In this document: positions 1 through 8,756 of the stretch, one piece after another
Numbering within the stretch: position 1 is the stretch's first letter
Layout of the letters: every line of letters begins with the position of its first letter
NCBI GenBank assembly: GCA_963665555.2
Contig: OY762308.1
Coordinates: forward strand, 2,356,001 to 2,420,000
Length of the DNA stretch: 64,000 nucleotides
Reading direction: 5' to 3'
DNA from: CAXXXW01 sp963665555
GTDB lineage: Bacteria; Pseudomonadota; Alphaproteobacteria; Thalassobaculales; Thalassobaculaceae
Position numbers and translations under genes: made by a program
The notes under the pieces: model-generated
The model's database searches: none
Told to the model about the DNA's origin: nothing
The model's input: only the letters and a program-made list of their open reading frames with translations

Positions 1-9
1 GTTGAGGCG

Positions 10-789
10 ATGACGCTATCGAACAGGGCCGCGCTGGTCACCGGCGCGGGGGCGGGGATCGGGGCGGCGACGGCCCGCGCGCTGGCGGCGGCCGGGGCGG
101 CCGTCGCGGTCGCCGACATCGACCGGGCCGCCGCCGAAACCGTCGCGCGGGACATCGCGGACCGGGGCGGCAAGGCGGCGGCGATCGAGGCGGACGCGGG
201 CGATGTCGCCTCGATCCGGCGCATGGTCGCGCGCTGCGTCGCGGCGTTGGGCGGCCTCGACATCGCGGTCAACAACGCCGGCGTGACGCGGCGCGCCCAC
301 ATCCTGGAGCTGACCGAGGCGGACTGGGACCGGATTTACCGGGTGAACGCGCGCGGCCTGTTCTTCTGCCTGCAAGAGGCGGCGCGCGCGATGATCCCGC
401 GCGGCGGCGGGCGGATAATCAACATCGCGTCGATCGCCGGCAAGGGCTACGCCGGGACCTCGAACGCCGCCTACGCCGCCAGCAAGGGCGCCGTTATCGC
501 GCTGACCAAGACGGCGGCGCAGCAGCTCGGCCCGCGCGGCGTCGCGGTGAACGCGATCTGCCCCGGCGTGACGCGCACGGCGCTGTCCGACGCCAACCTG
601 CGCGTCCGCGCCGAGCGGGCGGGCGTCGGCCTCGCCGAGATGGAGGCGCGGCGCAACGCCGTCATCCCCCTCGGCCGCCCCAACGACCCCGACGACATCG
701 CCGCGCTCGCCGTCTTCCTCGCCTCCGACGCGGCCCGCAACGTCACCGGCCAATCCTGGAACGTCGACGGCGGCATCGTGCCGGATTGA
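10..789 (+). CDS. SDR family NAD(P)-dependent oxidoreductase
   Basis: Classical short-chain dehydrogenase of 259 residues, expected to be a cytoplasmic alcohol/ketone oxidoreductase; the substrate is unknown. The cofactor-binding glycine motif TGAGAGIG is at residues 11-18, NNAG at about 88-91, and the catalytic residues S141, Y155 and K159 (YAASK) are all present. Acidic residues after the second strand (D36, D38) favour NAD over NADP, by family knowledge. The C-terminus ends in the usual NVDGG motif. It lies alone at the left edge, and the next gene is convergent, so it gives no pathway context. The family call is firm; the specific reaction is open. Confidence 0.9.
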   Translation: MTLSNRAALVTGAGAGIGAATARALAAAGAAVAVADIDRAAAETVARDIADRGGKAAAIEADAGDVASIRRMVARCVAALGGLDIAVNNAGVTRRAHILELTEADWDRIYRVNARGLFFCLQEAARAMIPRGGGRIINIASIAGKGYAGTSNAAYAASKGAVIALTKTAAQQLGPRGVAVNAICPGVTRTALSDANLRVRAERAGVGLAEMEARRNAVIPLGRPNDPDDIAALAVFLASDAARNVTGQSWNVDGGIVPD

Positions 790-817
790 GGGGGCGGCGG
801 CTGGCCGCCTCGCGCCC

Positions 818-1924
818 TCACGCCGCGCGGGACGCCTCGGCGTGTTGGGCGAATCTCGGCATCACCTCCTGGGCGAGCATGGAGAGCGAGCGGCGGGCGA
901 AGGCGGGGTTGTCCCATTCGTGGGCCATCGCCGTCAGCACGCCGAAGGGGCCGGTCCGGTCGCGCAGCGCGACCAGCTTGTCGAGCACCGTCGCCGGCGA
1001 GCCGAACGCCACCTGCGACTCCGCGATCTCGCTCCACGTCACATTGTCCGGGTCCGGGTGGCCGTCCGGCGCGGCGAAGCGCGCGAGGCCGCGCGCCTTC
1101 ACCGACCCCTCGAAATAGCGGAACCAGTAGGCCATCGCCCCGTCGGGATCGAGCACGTAGTCGCGCGCCTCTTCGTCCGTCGGCGCGACCACGACGCTGC
1201 GGGAGACGCGCCAGATCGAGGGGTCCGGCCGCCGGCCCGCCTTCTCGCAGCCCTCGGCGTATTTCTCCCAGTGGCTGGCGGTGTAGCGCGGCTGCAGGAA
1301 GGCGGCGCCGGAGATCGGGATCCACCCCTTCTCGCCCGCCATGAGCGCGCTGCCCGAGGACGGCGACATGATCGAGATGGCGATCGGCGGATGCGGCTTC
1401 TGGTAGGGCCGGATGAAATGGCCGACGCCGAAATCCGAGCGCCCCATGTCGAGGATGCGCACGCTCCAGCGCTCGCCGCCCCTGTCGTAGGGCGGGTCCT
1501 CGCCCCAGATCGCCAGGATGTGCTCCAGCGACTCGCGCACCATCGCGCCGCGGCCGGCCGGGTCCCCCACCTCGAACAGTTCGACGTCCGAGGACAGGCT
1601 GCCGGTGCCGATCCCCATCTGGAAGCGCCCGCGCGAGAGGTGGTCGAACAGCGCCGCCTGCCCCGCCACCTGGGCCGGATGGTGGTTCGGCAGGCAGAAC
1701 ACGCCGGTGCCGAGCTTGATGCGCTTGGTCTCGCCGAGCAGCGTGGCGAGGAAGACCAGCGGCGCCGGGATCGGCTCCACCGTGGCGCTGGCGTGCTCGC
1801 CCACCCAGCATTCCTCGAAGCCGAGCCGGTCGGCGAGGAGGATGGTCTCGCGGTCCTCCTCCAGGACCTGGGTCAGGTCCCGCGCGGGATCGTGCACGGG
1901 CTGCATGAAAAGTCCCAAGCGCAT
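818..1924 (-). CDS. LLM class flavin-dependent oxidoreductase
   Basis: Luciferase-like monooxygenase family protein of 368 residues (FMNH2-dependent TIM barrel), probably oxidising a small organic substrate in the cytoplasm. The N-terminus MRLGLFMQP, the WVGEH motif near residue 40 and the GTGVF and MGIGTG segments are typical of the family. An open frame extends far upstream, but the ATG at 1924 is chosen because AGGAGG lies six bases before it and the family starts here. The alpha/beta hydrolase gene ending at 2017 lies upstream on the same strand, so the two are probably co-transcribed. A second, different LLM enzyme is encoded at 30700-31824. Confidence 0.9.
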   Translation of the reverse strand: MRLGLFMQPVHDPARDLTQVLEEDRETILLADRLGFEECWVGEHASATVEPIPAPLVFLATLLGETKRIKLGTGVFCLPNHHPAQVAGQAALFDHLSRGRFQMGIGTGSLSSDVELFEVGDPAGRGAMVRESLEHILAIWGEDPPYDRGGERWSVRILDMGRSDFGVGHFIRPYQKPHPPIAISIMSPSSGSALMAGEKGWIPISGAAFLQPRYTASHWEKYAEGCEKAGRRPDPSIWRVSRSVVVAPTDEEARDYVLDPDGAMAYWFRYFEGSVKARGLARFAAPDGHPDPDNVTWSEIAESQVAFGSPATVLDKLVALRDRTGPFGVLTAMAHEWDNPAFARRSLSMLAQEVMPRFAQHAEASRAA

Positions 1925-2016
1925 GGTCGGCCTCCTGTCGCTCCCCCGGCCCCGGCGGCCGCGTCCGGGCGAACATACCCCGCCCGGCCGGGCCGCGCCA
2001 GCGCGCGGCGGGACGC

Positions 2017-2922
2017 TCAGCCGGCCGGGCCGGACGCCCGGCCGCGCGGCGGGACGGCGCGCAACAGGAAGGAGATCACCGCGTCCTGGAAAATGTCGTT
2101 GCGGTCGCCCGCCACCATGTGCGCGGCGCCGCCGACATTGGCGTATTCGGCGTGCGGGCAGCGGTCGAGGAAGTCGCGCGCGCCCTCCTCGCTCAGCACG
2201 TCGGACAGGCCGCCGCGCACCAGCAGGACCGGCAGGCCGTCGAGCCGTTCGGCGGCGGCCGCCAGCCGGTCCCGGTAGTCGGGCGAGCCGGCGCCGGGCG
2301 CGCGCCGCGCCGGGTCCCAGTGCCAGACGTATTTCCCGTTCGGGGCGAGGCGCACATTCTTGGCCAGCCCGTCGAGCGTGCGCGGGCGCTTGCGGTGGGG
2401 CTGGTAGCTGGCGATGGCCTCGGCCACCTCCTCCAGGCTGTCGAACCCGTCGGGGTTGCGGTTCATGAAGGCCTGGATGCGGGCGCGGCCCTCCGGCTCG
2501 ATGCGCGGGGCCATGTCGACCATGACCAGCGCGGCGGCGTCCACCAGCCCCTCGCCCGCCGCGACCAGGCCGGTCCCGCCGCCCATCGACGCGCCGACCA
2601 GCACCGGCCGCGCCGCGCCCAGCGCGGCGGCGACGCGCCTGAGGTCCTCGACCATCCGGTCCACGCGGTAGCCGTTCCCGTCGCCGGCCCAGCCGGAATC
2701 GCCGTGGCCGCGCGCGTCGAAGGCGACGGCGCGGTAGCCGGCCCGGCCCAGCGCCTCGCCCGCGCCCTTCCAGGAATGGCGCGTCTGGCCGCCGCCATGC
2801 ATCAGCGCGACCAGCGGGCCGTCCGGGCCGCCCCAGACGTCGCCGGCGATCGGCACGCCTTCGTGGCCGGTCCAGACATGCATCGGCTCCGGCGTTCCGG
2901 GCAGCCGTTCCCCCGCGCTCAT
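2017..2922 (-). CDS. alpha/beta hydrolase
   Basis: Alpha/beta-fold hydrolase of 301 residues without a signal peptide. The oxyanion-hole region HGGGQT is at residues 42-47, the nucleophile elbow GASMGG places Ser112, and D241 with H268 are candidates for the rest of the triad (GGLSD and AAHM contexts). Such enzymes cleave esters, lactones or C-C bonds; nothing in the sequence fixes the substrate. It precedes the LLM monooxygenase gene on the same strand with a 92-base gap, which suggests an oxygenase-hydrolase pair acting in sequence. A purine-rich GGGGGAGGG segment precedes the ATG. Confidence 0.88.
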   Translation of the reverse strand: MSAGERLPGTPEPMHVWTGHEGVPIAGDVWGGPDGPLVALMHGGGQTRHSWKGAGEALGRAGYRAVAFDARGHGDSGWAGDGNGYRVDRMVEDLRRVAAALGAARPVLVGASMGGGTGLVAAGEGLVDAAALVMVDMAPRIEPEGRARIQAFMNRNPDGFDSLEEVAEAIASYQPHRKRPRTLDGLAKNVRLAPNGKYVWHWDPARRAPGAGSPDYRDRLAAAAERLDGLPVLLVRGGLSDVLSEEGARDFLDRCPHAEYANVGGAAHMVAGDRNDIFQDAVISFLLRAVPPRGRASGPAG

Positions 2923-3069
2923 GCCGCGCCCTCCCCCGGCGGTTCCGGTCGCGCCCCGATGGGCGCGCGAACCTTCCCCGCCGCGCGCCCGGCGTCAAGC
3001 GCCTTGGCGCCGGCGGGATGGACGCGCCGGCCGGCGCGGCGTATATCGCCCGGAACGCGGGAGGACGCC

Positions 3070-3315
3070 ATGCAAGCCATCCACGCCACGCAAGCCATCC
3101 TCAACATCGAACTGCCCGAGGAGATCGCCCTCCGCCTCGCCCATCTGGCCAGGGAGACCGGGCGGACCCAGTGCGACCTGGTCCTCGAAGCCATCGAGGA
3201 GCAGCTGGAGGACATCGAGGACCTGCGCCTCGCCGAGGCGGAGCTGGACCGCCTCGAACGCGGGGAGACGAGGACCTACACTTCCGCGGAGGTCTGGGGT
3301 GACCTGGCGGATTGA
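3070..3315 (+). CDS. RelB/DinJ-type ribbon-helix-helix antitoxin
   Basis: Protein of 81 residues resembling RelB-type antitoxins with a CopG-like ribbon-helix-helix DNA-binding part. The segment ILNIELPEEIALRLAHLA (about residues 10-27) fits the beta strand and first helix. The acidic stretch EEQLEDIEDLRLAEAELD and the C-terminal SAEVWGDLAD fit the toxin-neutralising tail. The ATG at 3070 is chosen from a much longer open frame because the family motif begins right after it. The stop overlaps the start of the downstream RelE-like gene by 17 bases, as expected for a co-translated toxin-antitoxin pair that represses its own promoter. Confidence 0.82.
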   Translation: MQAIHATQAILNIELPEEIALRLAHLARETGRTQCDLVLEAIEEQLEDIEDLRLAEAELDRLERGETRTYTSAEVWGDLAD

Positions 3316-3568
3316 GTTCACCGCCGGCGGGCGCCGGTCTTTTCGCCGCCTCGATCGCCCCGTTCGAGTCCGCATCCAGGATTTCCTGGAGAACCGCCTG
3401 GCCCGCGCGCCCGACCCGCGCGCGATGGGGAACCCGATGCGCGGCGCCCGGTTTCGCGGCCTCCACCGCTATCGCGTCGGCGACTACCGGATCGTGGCCG
3501 AAATCGACGGGGAGCGCGTGCGCATCGTCGTCGTGCGCGTCGGCCACCGCCGGGACGTCTATCGGTAG
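3299..3568 (+). CDS. RelE/ParE-family toxin
   Basis: Protein of 89 residues (GTG start) with the signature of RelE/ParE-superfamily toxins: N-terminal WRIEFTAGGRRSFRRLD, the central segment RGLHRYRVGDYRIV and the C-terminus VRVGHRRDVYR. RelE members cleave mRNA in the ribosomal A site; ParE members target gyrase. The YRVGDYRI and HRRDVYR motifs point to RelE. It overlaps the antitoxin gene by 17 bases. I place the start at GTG 3299 because it begins the conserved first strand; a longer upstream frame is a shadow of the antitoxin gene. Confidence 0.82.
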   Translation: MTWRIEFTAGGRRSFRRLDRPVRVRIQDFLENRLARAPDPRAMGNPMRGARFRGLHRYRVGDYRIVAEIDGERVRIVVVRVGHRRDVYR

Positions 3569-3647
3569 CCGCCGCCCGCCGCGGCCCTTTGCGGGCGGGG
3601 CGAATCGTGCGAGGCTGGAACCGTGCGAACCGGGGGCGGAGCGGGGC

Positions 3648-4760
3648 ATGATCATCGACAGGATCGAGGCGATCCCGATCCGCATTCCGCTCGCCCGGGA
3701 TTTCGGGGGCAGCACCTACAGCGTGACCTCGCGCTGCGCGGTGGTGACGCGCCTGCAGGTCCGCGACGGGCCGCTGGCGGAAATCTACAACGGCGACAAC
3801 CGGGTCCACGGGCCCGAGATCGCCGCCATCGTCAACGAGCGGCTGGCCCCGCTGCTCCTCGGCGAGGACGTTCGCGACCGGAGCCGCCTGTACGCCCGGC
3901 TGGAGGCGACGGTCCCCGGCGCCGCGATGGCGCCCGAACTCGCGATGCAGGCCATCGCCTGCGTGGACAGCGCCGTGTGGGACGCGACGGCGCGCTGCTA
4001 CGGCGTTTCCGCCTGCCGCCTGCTCGGCGGCTTCCGCGTCGAGATGCCGATCGTCTCCATCGGCGGCTATTACCGGGAGGGCAAGACGCTCGCCGATCTC
4101 GGCCGCGAGATGGAGGACCTGCGCCGGCGCGGCATGGCCGGCTGCAAGGTCAAGGTCGGCGGCCTTTCGCCGGAGGCGGACGCCGAGCGGGTGCGCGCGG
4201 CGCGCGACGGGGCGGGGCCGGACTTCATGATTTCGGTGGACGCCAACCGCGGCTGGGCGTGGCGCGACGCGGTCCGCTTCGCCCGCCTGGTCGAGCCGCT
4301 CGACATCGCCTGGTTCGAGGAGCCGTGCCACTGGTTCGACGACATCGCGGGCATGGTCGAGGTGCGCCGCGCGACCTCCATCCCGGTCAACGCCGGCCAG
4401 AGCGAGATCGTCGGCCACGCGATGCGCCGGCTGATCGCCTCGGGCGCGGTGGACATGGTGAACTACGACGCTTCGGAGTCCGGCGGCGTGTCGGGCTGGC
4501 TCCGGGTGGCGGGGCTGGCCGCGCTGGCCGATGTCGGCCTGACGCACCACGAGGAGCCGCAGGTCGCGCTGCACCTGCTGGCCTCGCAACCGCACGGTTT
4601 CTGCGTCGAGTGTTTCGCCGATCCCGAACGCGACCCGCTGTGGAACGGGATGCTGGCCGAGGGGCCGGAGGTCCGCGACGGCGTTATCCGCGTGTCCGGC
4701 GCGCCGGGCTTCGGCGTCCGGGTGGACCCGGCGGCGGTCGAAAAGCACCGGATCGGATAG
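3648..4760 (+). CDS. mandelate racemase/muconate lactonizing enzyme family protein
   Basis: Enolase-superfamily enzyme of 370 residues that would abstract an alpha proton from a carboxylate substrate in a Mg-dependent step (racemase, cycloisomerase or sugar-acid dehydratase). The barrel residues are visible: the KxK pair K167/K169 (CKVKVGG), first metal ligand D198 with N200 (VDANRG), second ligand E224 (FEEP) and the histidines H300/H301 (LTHHEEP). At the third ligand position the sequence reads AGQSE (residues 249-253), so the usual GE is replaced by GQSE. The next gene, an aldolase/SDR fusion, starts 14 bases downstream, which suggests a shared sugar-acid pathway. The start is at ATG 3648, where the family N-terminus begins. 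Confidence 0.9.
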   Translation: MIIDRIEAIPIRIPLARDFGGSTYSVTSRCAVVTRLQVRDGPLAEIYNGDNRVHGPEIAAIVNERLAPLLLGEDVRDRSRLYARLEATVPGAAMAPELAMQAIACVDSAVWDATARCYGVSACRLLGGFRVEMPIVSIGGYYREGKTLADLGREMEDLRRRGMAGCKVKVGGLSPEADAERVRAARDGAGPDFMISVDANRGWAWRDAVRFARLVEPLDIAWFEEPCHWFDDIAGMVEVRRATSIPVNAGQSEIVGHAMRRLIASGAVDMVNYDASESGGVSGWLRVAGLAALADVGLTHHEEPQVALHLLASQPHGFCVECFADPERDPLWNGMLAEGPEVRDGVIRVSGAPGFGVRVDPAAVEKHRIG

Positions 4761-4774
4761 CCGGGACGGCGGCG

Positions 4775-6832
4775 ATGGAAAGCCGGTGGAGCGATACGGA
4801 CGCGCGGGCGGCGGTGGAGCGCCACGCCGCCCTCGGCGTCGCCGAGGACCTCGCGCTGCGCGTGTACACCACCCGGCTGCTGGGCGGCGACCCCAGCCTG
4901 GTGCTGCACGGCGGCGGCAACACCTCGCTCAAGACCCGCGCGACCGACATGACGGGCGAGGAGTGGGAGGTTCTTTGCGTCAAGGGCAGCGGCTGGGACA
5001 TGGCGACGATCGAGGCGGCCGGCCTGCCGGCGGTCAAGCTTGCCCCGCTGCGCAAGGCGCGCGGCTTCGACGCGCTGTCGGACGAGGACATGGTGAAGCT
5101 GCAGCGGGCCAACCTGCTCGACCCCTCGGCGCCCAACCCTTCCGTCGAGACGCTGCTGCACGCCTTCCTGCCGCACCGCTATGTGGACCACACGCATTCC
5201 ACCGCCGTCCTCGCCCTGTCGGACCAGCCGGACGGCCAGGACATCTGCCGGGAGGTCTTCGGCGGCCGTTTCGGGATCGTCGATTACGTGGCGCCCGGCC
5301 TCGACCTCGCCAGGGCGGCGGCGGAGGTTTACGAGGCGGACCCGGAGGTGGAGGGCCTGGTGCTCGACAAGCACGGCCTCTTCACCTTCGCCGGGGACGC
5401 CCGGACCTCCTACGAGCGCACGATCGCGGCGGCGAGCCTGGCCGAGGCGCGGATCGCGCGCGGCCGCCGCCGGCCCTTCGTCCCCGCCGCCGCGCTTCCG
5501 GCCCGGCCGGCCGCCGTCGCCGACGTGGCGCCGATCGTGCGCGGCGCGGCGGCCCGGGCGCTGGGCGGCGGCCGCTACCGCCGCTTCGTGCTGGACCGCC
5601 GCTCGAACCCGCGCGTGGACGCCTTCGTGAACGGCGCCGGGGTCGCGGACTACGCCATGCGCGGCGTCGGCACGCCGGACCTCGTCATCCGCGTGAAGCC
5701 GAGGCCGCTGGTCCTCGCCGCGCCGGCGGCCGGCGCGCTCGACGCCTTCCGGGCCGACACGCACCGCCGCGCGGCCGACTTCGCGGCCGCCTACGAGGCC
5801 TATTTCCGCCGCTGCGACGCGCTGGACGACACGCCGCGGACGATGCTCGACCCGGCGCCGCGCGTCGCGCTGGTTCCCGGCGTCGGCCTGTTCGGGATCG
5901 GCCGGAGCCGCAAGGACGCCGCCATCGCCGCCGACCTCGCCGAAATCTGCGTCGAGACGATCGAGGGGGCGGAGCGGATCGGCCGCTTCGCGCCGCTGCC
6001 GGAGGCGGAGCTGTTCAAGCTGGAGTACTGGTCGCTCGAACAGGCCAAGCTGGAATCCGTCGTCGAGAAGCCGCTTTCCGGCCATGTCGCGGTCGTCACC
6101 GGCGGCGGCGGGACGATCGGCCGGGCGACGGCGCGCCTGTTCGCGGCCGAGGGGGCGCATGTCGCCGCGCTCGACATCGACGGCGAGGCCGCGCGCGAGT
6201 CGGCGGAGGCCGCCGGCAACGGCGCGATCGGGATCGAATGCGACGTCACGGACCGGGCCGCGCTGGACGCCGCCTTCCGCCGCGTCGCCGAGGCGTTCGG
6301 CGGGGTGGACATCCTGGTCTCCAACGCCGGCGCGGCCTGGGAGGGCGGGATCGGCACGGTGGACGACGCCGCGCTGCGCCGCAGTTTCGAGATCAACTTC
6401 TTCGCCCACCAGGCGGCGGCCCAGGCGGCGACGCGGATCATGCTGGCCCAGGGGACGGGCGGCGCGCTGCTGTTCAACGCCTCCAAGCAGGCGGTGAACC
6501 CGGGCGCGAATTTCGGCCCCTACGGCCTGCCCAAGGCGGCGACGCTGTTCCTGTCGCGGCAATACGCGCTGGAGTACGGCCGCCAGGGCATCCGCTCCAA
6601 CGCCGTCAACGCGGACCGGGTGCGTTCGGGCCTGCTGACGGACGCGGCCGTCGCCGCGCGCGCCGCCGCCCGCGGCGTGGACGAGGCCGAGTACCTCTCC
6701 GGCAACCTGCTGGGGCTGGAGGTGTCGGCCGGGCATGTGGCCCGGGCCTTCCTCGAACAGGCGCTGGCGGAGCGGACCACCGGCGGGCTGGCCACCGTCG
6801 ATGGCGGCAACATGGCCGCCGCGCCCCGGTGA
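4775..6832 (+). CDS. bifunctional aldolase/short-chain dehydrogenase
   Basis: Fusion protein of 685 residues. The N-terminal part is a class II (zinc-dependent) aldolase of the RhaD/FucA/AraD type: GGGNTSLK near residue 46 and HTHST near 135 supply phosphate- and metal-binding residues. From about residue 430 comes an SDR domain with GGGGTIG cofactor motif, SNAG and an active-site segment containing FNASK and YGLPK (YxxxK). By family knowledge such proteins cleave rhamnulose-type sugars or their phosphates and oxidise the lactaldehyde formed. It follows the enolase-superfamily gene by 14 bases, supporting a catabolic sugar-acid or deoxysugar operon. Full length for the family. Confidence 0.9.
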   Translation: MESRWSDTDARAAVERHAALGVAEDLALRVYTTRLLGGDPSLVLHGGGNTSLKTRATDMTGEEWEVLCVKGSGWDMATIEAAGLPAVKLAPLRKARGFDALSDEDMVKLQRANLLDPSAPNPSVETLLHAFLPHRYVDHTHSTAVLALSDQPDGQDICREVFGGRFGIVDYVAPGLDLARAAAEVYEADPEVEGLVLDKHGLFTFAGDARTSYERTIAAASLAEARIARGRRRPFVPAAALPARPAAVADVAPIVRGAAARALGGGRYRRFVLDRRSNPRVDAFVNGAGVADYAMRGVGTPDLVIRVKPRPLVLAAPAAGALDAFRADTHRRAADFAAAYEAYFRRCDALDDTPRTMLDPAPRVALVPGVGLFGIGRSRKDAAIAADLAEICVETIEGAERIGRFAPLPEAELFKLEYWSLEQAKLESVVEKPLSGHVAVVTGGGGTIGRATARLFAAEGAHVAALDIDGEAARESAEAAGNGAIGIECDVTDRAALDAAFRRVAEAFGGVDILVSNAGAAWEGGIGTVDDAALRRSFEINFFAHQAAAQAATRIMLAQGTGGALLFNASKQAVNPGANFGPYGLPKAATLFLSRQYALEYGRQGIRSNAVNADRVRSGLLTDAAVAARAAARGVDEAEYLSGNLLGLEVSAGHVARAFLEQALAERTTGGLATVDGGNMAAAPR

Positions 6833-6839
6833 GCGCGCG

Positions 6840-7583
6840 ATGAGCATCTGGGGCAAGGTGATCGGCGGCGCGGCGGGCCTCGCGCTCGGCGGGCCGATCG
6901 GCGCGCTGATCGGCGCGGCGGCCGGGCACGCGGTGGACCGCATGACCTCCGCCGGGCCGCCGGAGCCGCGGGTCGACGAGGAGGAGTCCACCCGCAAGGT
7001 CGCCTTCACCATCGGCGTCATCGTGCTGTCGGCCAAGATGGCCAAGGCCGACGGCGTGGTCACGCGCGACGAGATCGCCGCCTTCCGCGAGGTGTTCCGC
7101 ATCCCGCCGGAGGAGGCCCGCAATGTCGGCCGGGTGTGGGACCAGGCGCGGCGCGAGGCGACCGGGTTCGAACCCTACGCCCGCCAGATCGCGCGGCTGT
7201 TCCGCCCGGGGTCGCCGGTCCTGGAGGAGTTGCTCGGCGGCCTGCTGCACATCGCCAGGGCCGACGGCGTGGTCCACGAGAACGAGCGCGCCTACCTGGA
7301 GCGGGTGGCGGCGATTTTCGGCTTCGGCCGGGCCGAGTTCGAGCGGCTGCTCTCGCTCCACGGCGCCTCGGCGGCGGACGACCCGTACCGCGTGCTCGGC
7401 GTCGATCCGGCCGCGAGCGACGCCGAGGTCCGGGCGGCGTGGCGCAAGTCGGTCCGGGAGAACCACCCGGACCGCCTGATCGCCCAGGGAATGCCGGAGG
7501 AGTTCGTCCGCCAGGCCAACGACAAGATGGCCGCCATCAACGCCGCCTACGACGACGTCGCCAGGGCCCGCGGCATGAACTGA
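6840..7583 (+). CDS. TerB and DnaJ domain protein (DjlA-like)
   Basis: Protein of 247 residues. An N-terminal glycine/alanine-rich hydrophobic stretch (about residues 6-30) may be a membrane anchor. A TerB-like helical domain follows, with two DGVV repeats around residues 63 and 142. A C-terminal J domain of about 65 residues carries the HPD motif that stimulates DnaK ATPase. This is the DjlA co-chaperone arrangement. The ATG is seven bases after the stop of the aldolase/SDR gene, so it may be read through from that operon although the function is unrelated. A TfoX-like gene follows after 26 bases. Confidence 0.87.
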   Translation: MSIWGKVIGGAAGLALGGPIGALIGAAAGHAVDRMTSAGPPEPRVDEEESTRKVAFTIGVIVLSAKMAKADGVVTRDEIAAFREVFRIPPEEARNVGRVWDQARREATGFEPYARQIARLFRPGSPVLEELLGGLLHIARADGVVHENERAYLERVAAIFGFGRAEFERLLSLHGASAADDPYRVLGVDPAASDAEVRAAWRKSVRENHPDRLIAQGMPEEFVRQANDKMAAINAAYDDVARARGMN

Positions 7584-7609
7584 GGCGCGGGGGCGCCGGG
7601 AGAGGCCGA

Positions 7610-8002
7610 ATGACGGAGGCCGGGACGACCGGGGACGAGGCGCTGCGCGCCCGCATCCGCCCGATCCTCGCGCGCTGGAGCGGCGTTTCCGAGCGCAAGA
7701 TGTTCGGCGGCGTCTGCTTCATGGTCGAGGGGAACATGTGCGTCGGCACATGGAAAGGTTCGCTCATCGCGCGGCTCGACAGGGCGTCCCGCGACGAGAC
7801 GCTGGCGCGGCCGCACACGCGGCCGGCCGACATGAACGGCCGCGCCATGCGGGGGTGGGCGGTGGTCGAGCCGGCCGACATCGCGGCGGACGCCGATCTC
7901 GCGGACTGGGTGGACCGCGCCGCCGCCTTCGCCGCCTCCCTCCCCGCCAAGCCGCCCGCGGGCGCCCGCAAGCGCCGCCGCGCGGGGGCCGACAAGGGGT
8001 AA
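7610..8002 (+). CDS. TfoX/Sxy N-terminal domain protein
   Basis: Protein of 130 residues matching the N-terminal domain of TfoX/Sxy: KMFGGVCFMVEGNMCVG near residues 33-49, GSLIARLD, and RAMRGWAVVEP. In gamma-proteobacteria TfoX controls competence, but stand-alone single-domain homologues like this one are widespread and uncharacterised. The C-terminus is a short basic tail (KRRRA). AGAGG lies just upstream of the ATG. Confidence 0.85.
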   Translation: MTEAGTTGDEALRARIRPILARWSGVSERKMFGGVCFMVEGNMCVGTWKGSLIARLDRASRDETLARPHTRPADMNGRAMRGWAVVEPADIAADADLADWVDRAAAFAASLPAKPPAGARKRRRAGADKG

Positions 8003-8025
8003 CGAAGGACAAGGGGCAACCGAAG

Positions 8026-8654
8026 ATGGACCGCATGGAGTCGGCCTCCCGTCCGGCTTGGGTGTCGGACGAAATGTTCCCGTTCGAGAGCAGGTTCCTC
8101 GACACGCCGACGGGCCACCGGATGCACTACGTGGACGAGGGCGCCGGCATCCGGGCCGCGTGAAGCGGATCGTTATCGCGAACACCTGGTGCTGGCCGGT
8201 GGCGGGCGATTTCCACTTCGAATCTTTCGGTTTCCTGATGTCGAGCTGGGTCGGGCAATACCTGGTGAAGCGGCACAATGTTTTCGTGAACAAGGTCATG
8301 CCGAGGGCGGTCGGCGACCGGCGCGTCCTGACGCCGGAGGCGATGGCGCACTACCGCAACGCCCAGCCCTCGCCCCGGGCGCGTTCCGCCAGCGCCGCCC
8401 TGCCGGGACACATCGTCGCCGCCAGCGCCTGGCTGGACTCGATCTGGAGCGACCGCGCGGCCTTCGCGGGCAAGCCGGCGCTGGTCCTTTGGGGCTCCAG
8501 GGACATCGCGTTCCGCGGGAAGGAGCTCGAACGCTGGATGTCGGCGCTTTCCGACGCCGAGTTGCGCGAATTCGCAAATTGCGGGCACTTCCTGGCGGAA
8601 GAGGCCCCGGAGGAAGTGCTGTCGGCGTTGCGAAGCTTCATGCGCCGCGCGTAA
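8026..8654 (+). pseudogene. haloalkane dehalogenase-like gene with internal frameshifting deletion
   Basis: Remains of an alpha/beta hydrolase of the haloalkane dehalogenase group. Bases 8026-8163 read the normal N-terminus up to MHYVDEGAG and then run into a stop. In another frame, from about 8150, the reading HPGRVKRIVIANTWCW continues to a normal C-terminus with the acid (WGSRD) and the catalytic histidine (CGHFLAEE). By family knowledge about 90-100 residues between these two segments are missing, including the oxyanion hole and the aspartate nucleophile elbow, and the junction also shifts the frame. The product cannot be an active dehalogenase. A sequencing error could explain the shift but not the missing third of the protein. 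Confidence 0.8.
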
Positions 8655-8756
8655 CGAACCGCCGCGGCCCGTCGCGCTCCGGCGCGCCCCGGCCCCCGAG
8701 CCGAGGCGCGCCCGAGAGGGGGCGGGCGGCGACGCCGCCCGCCCGCCCGCCGCGGG

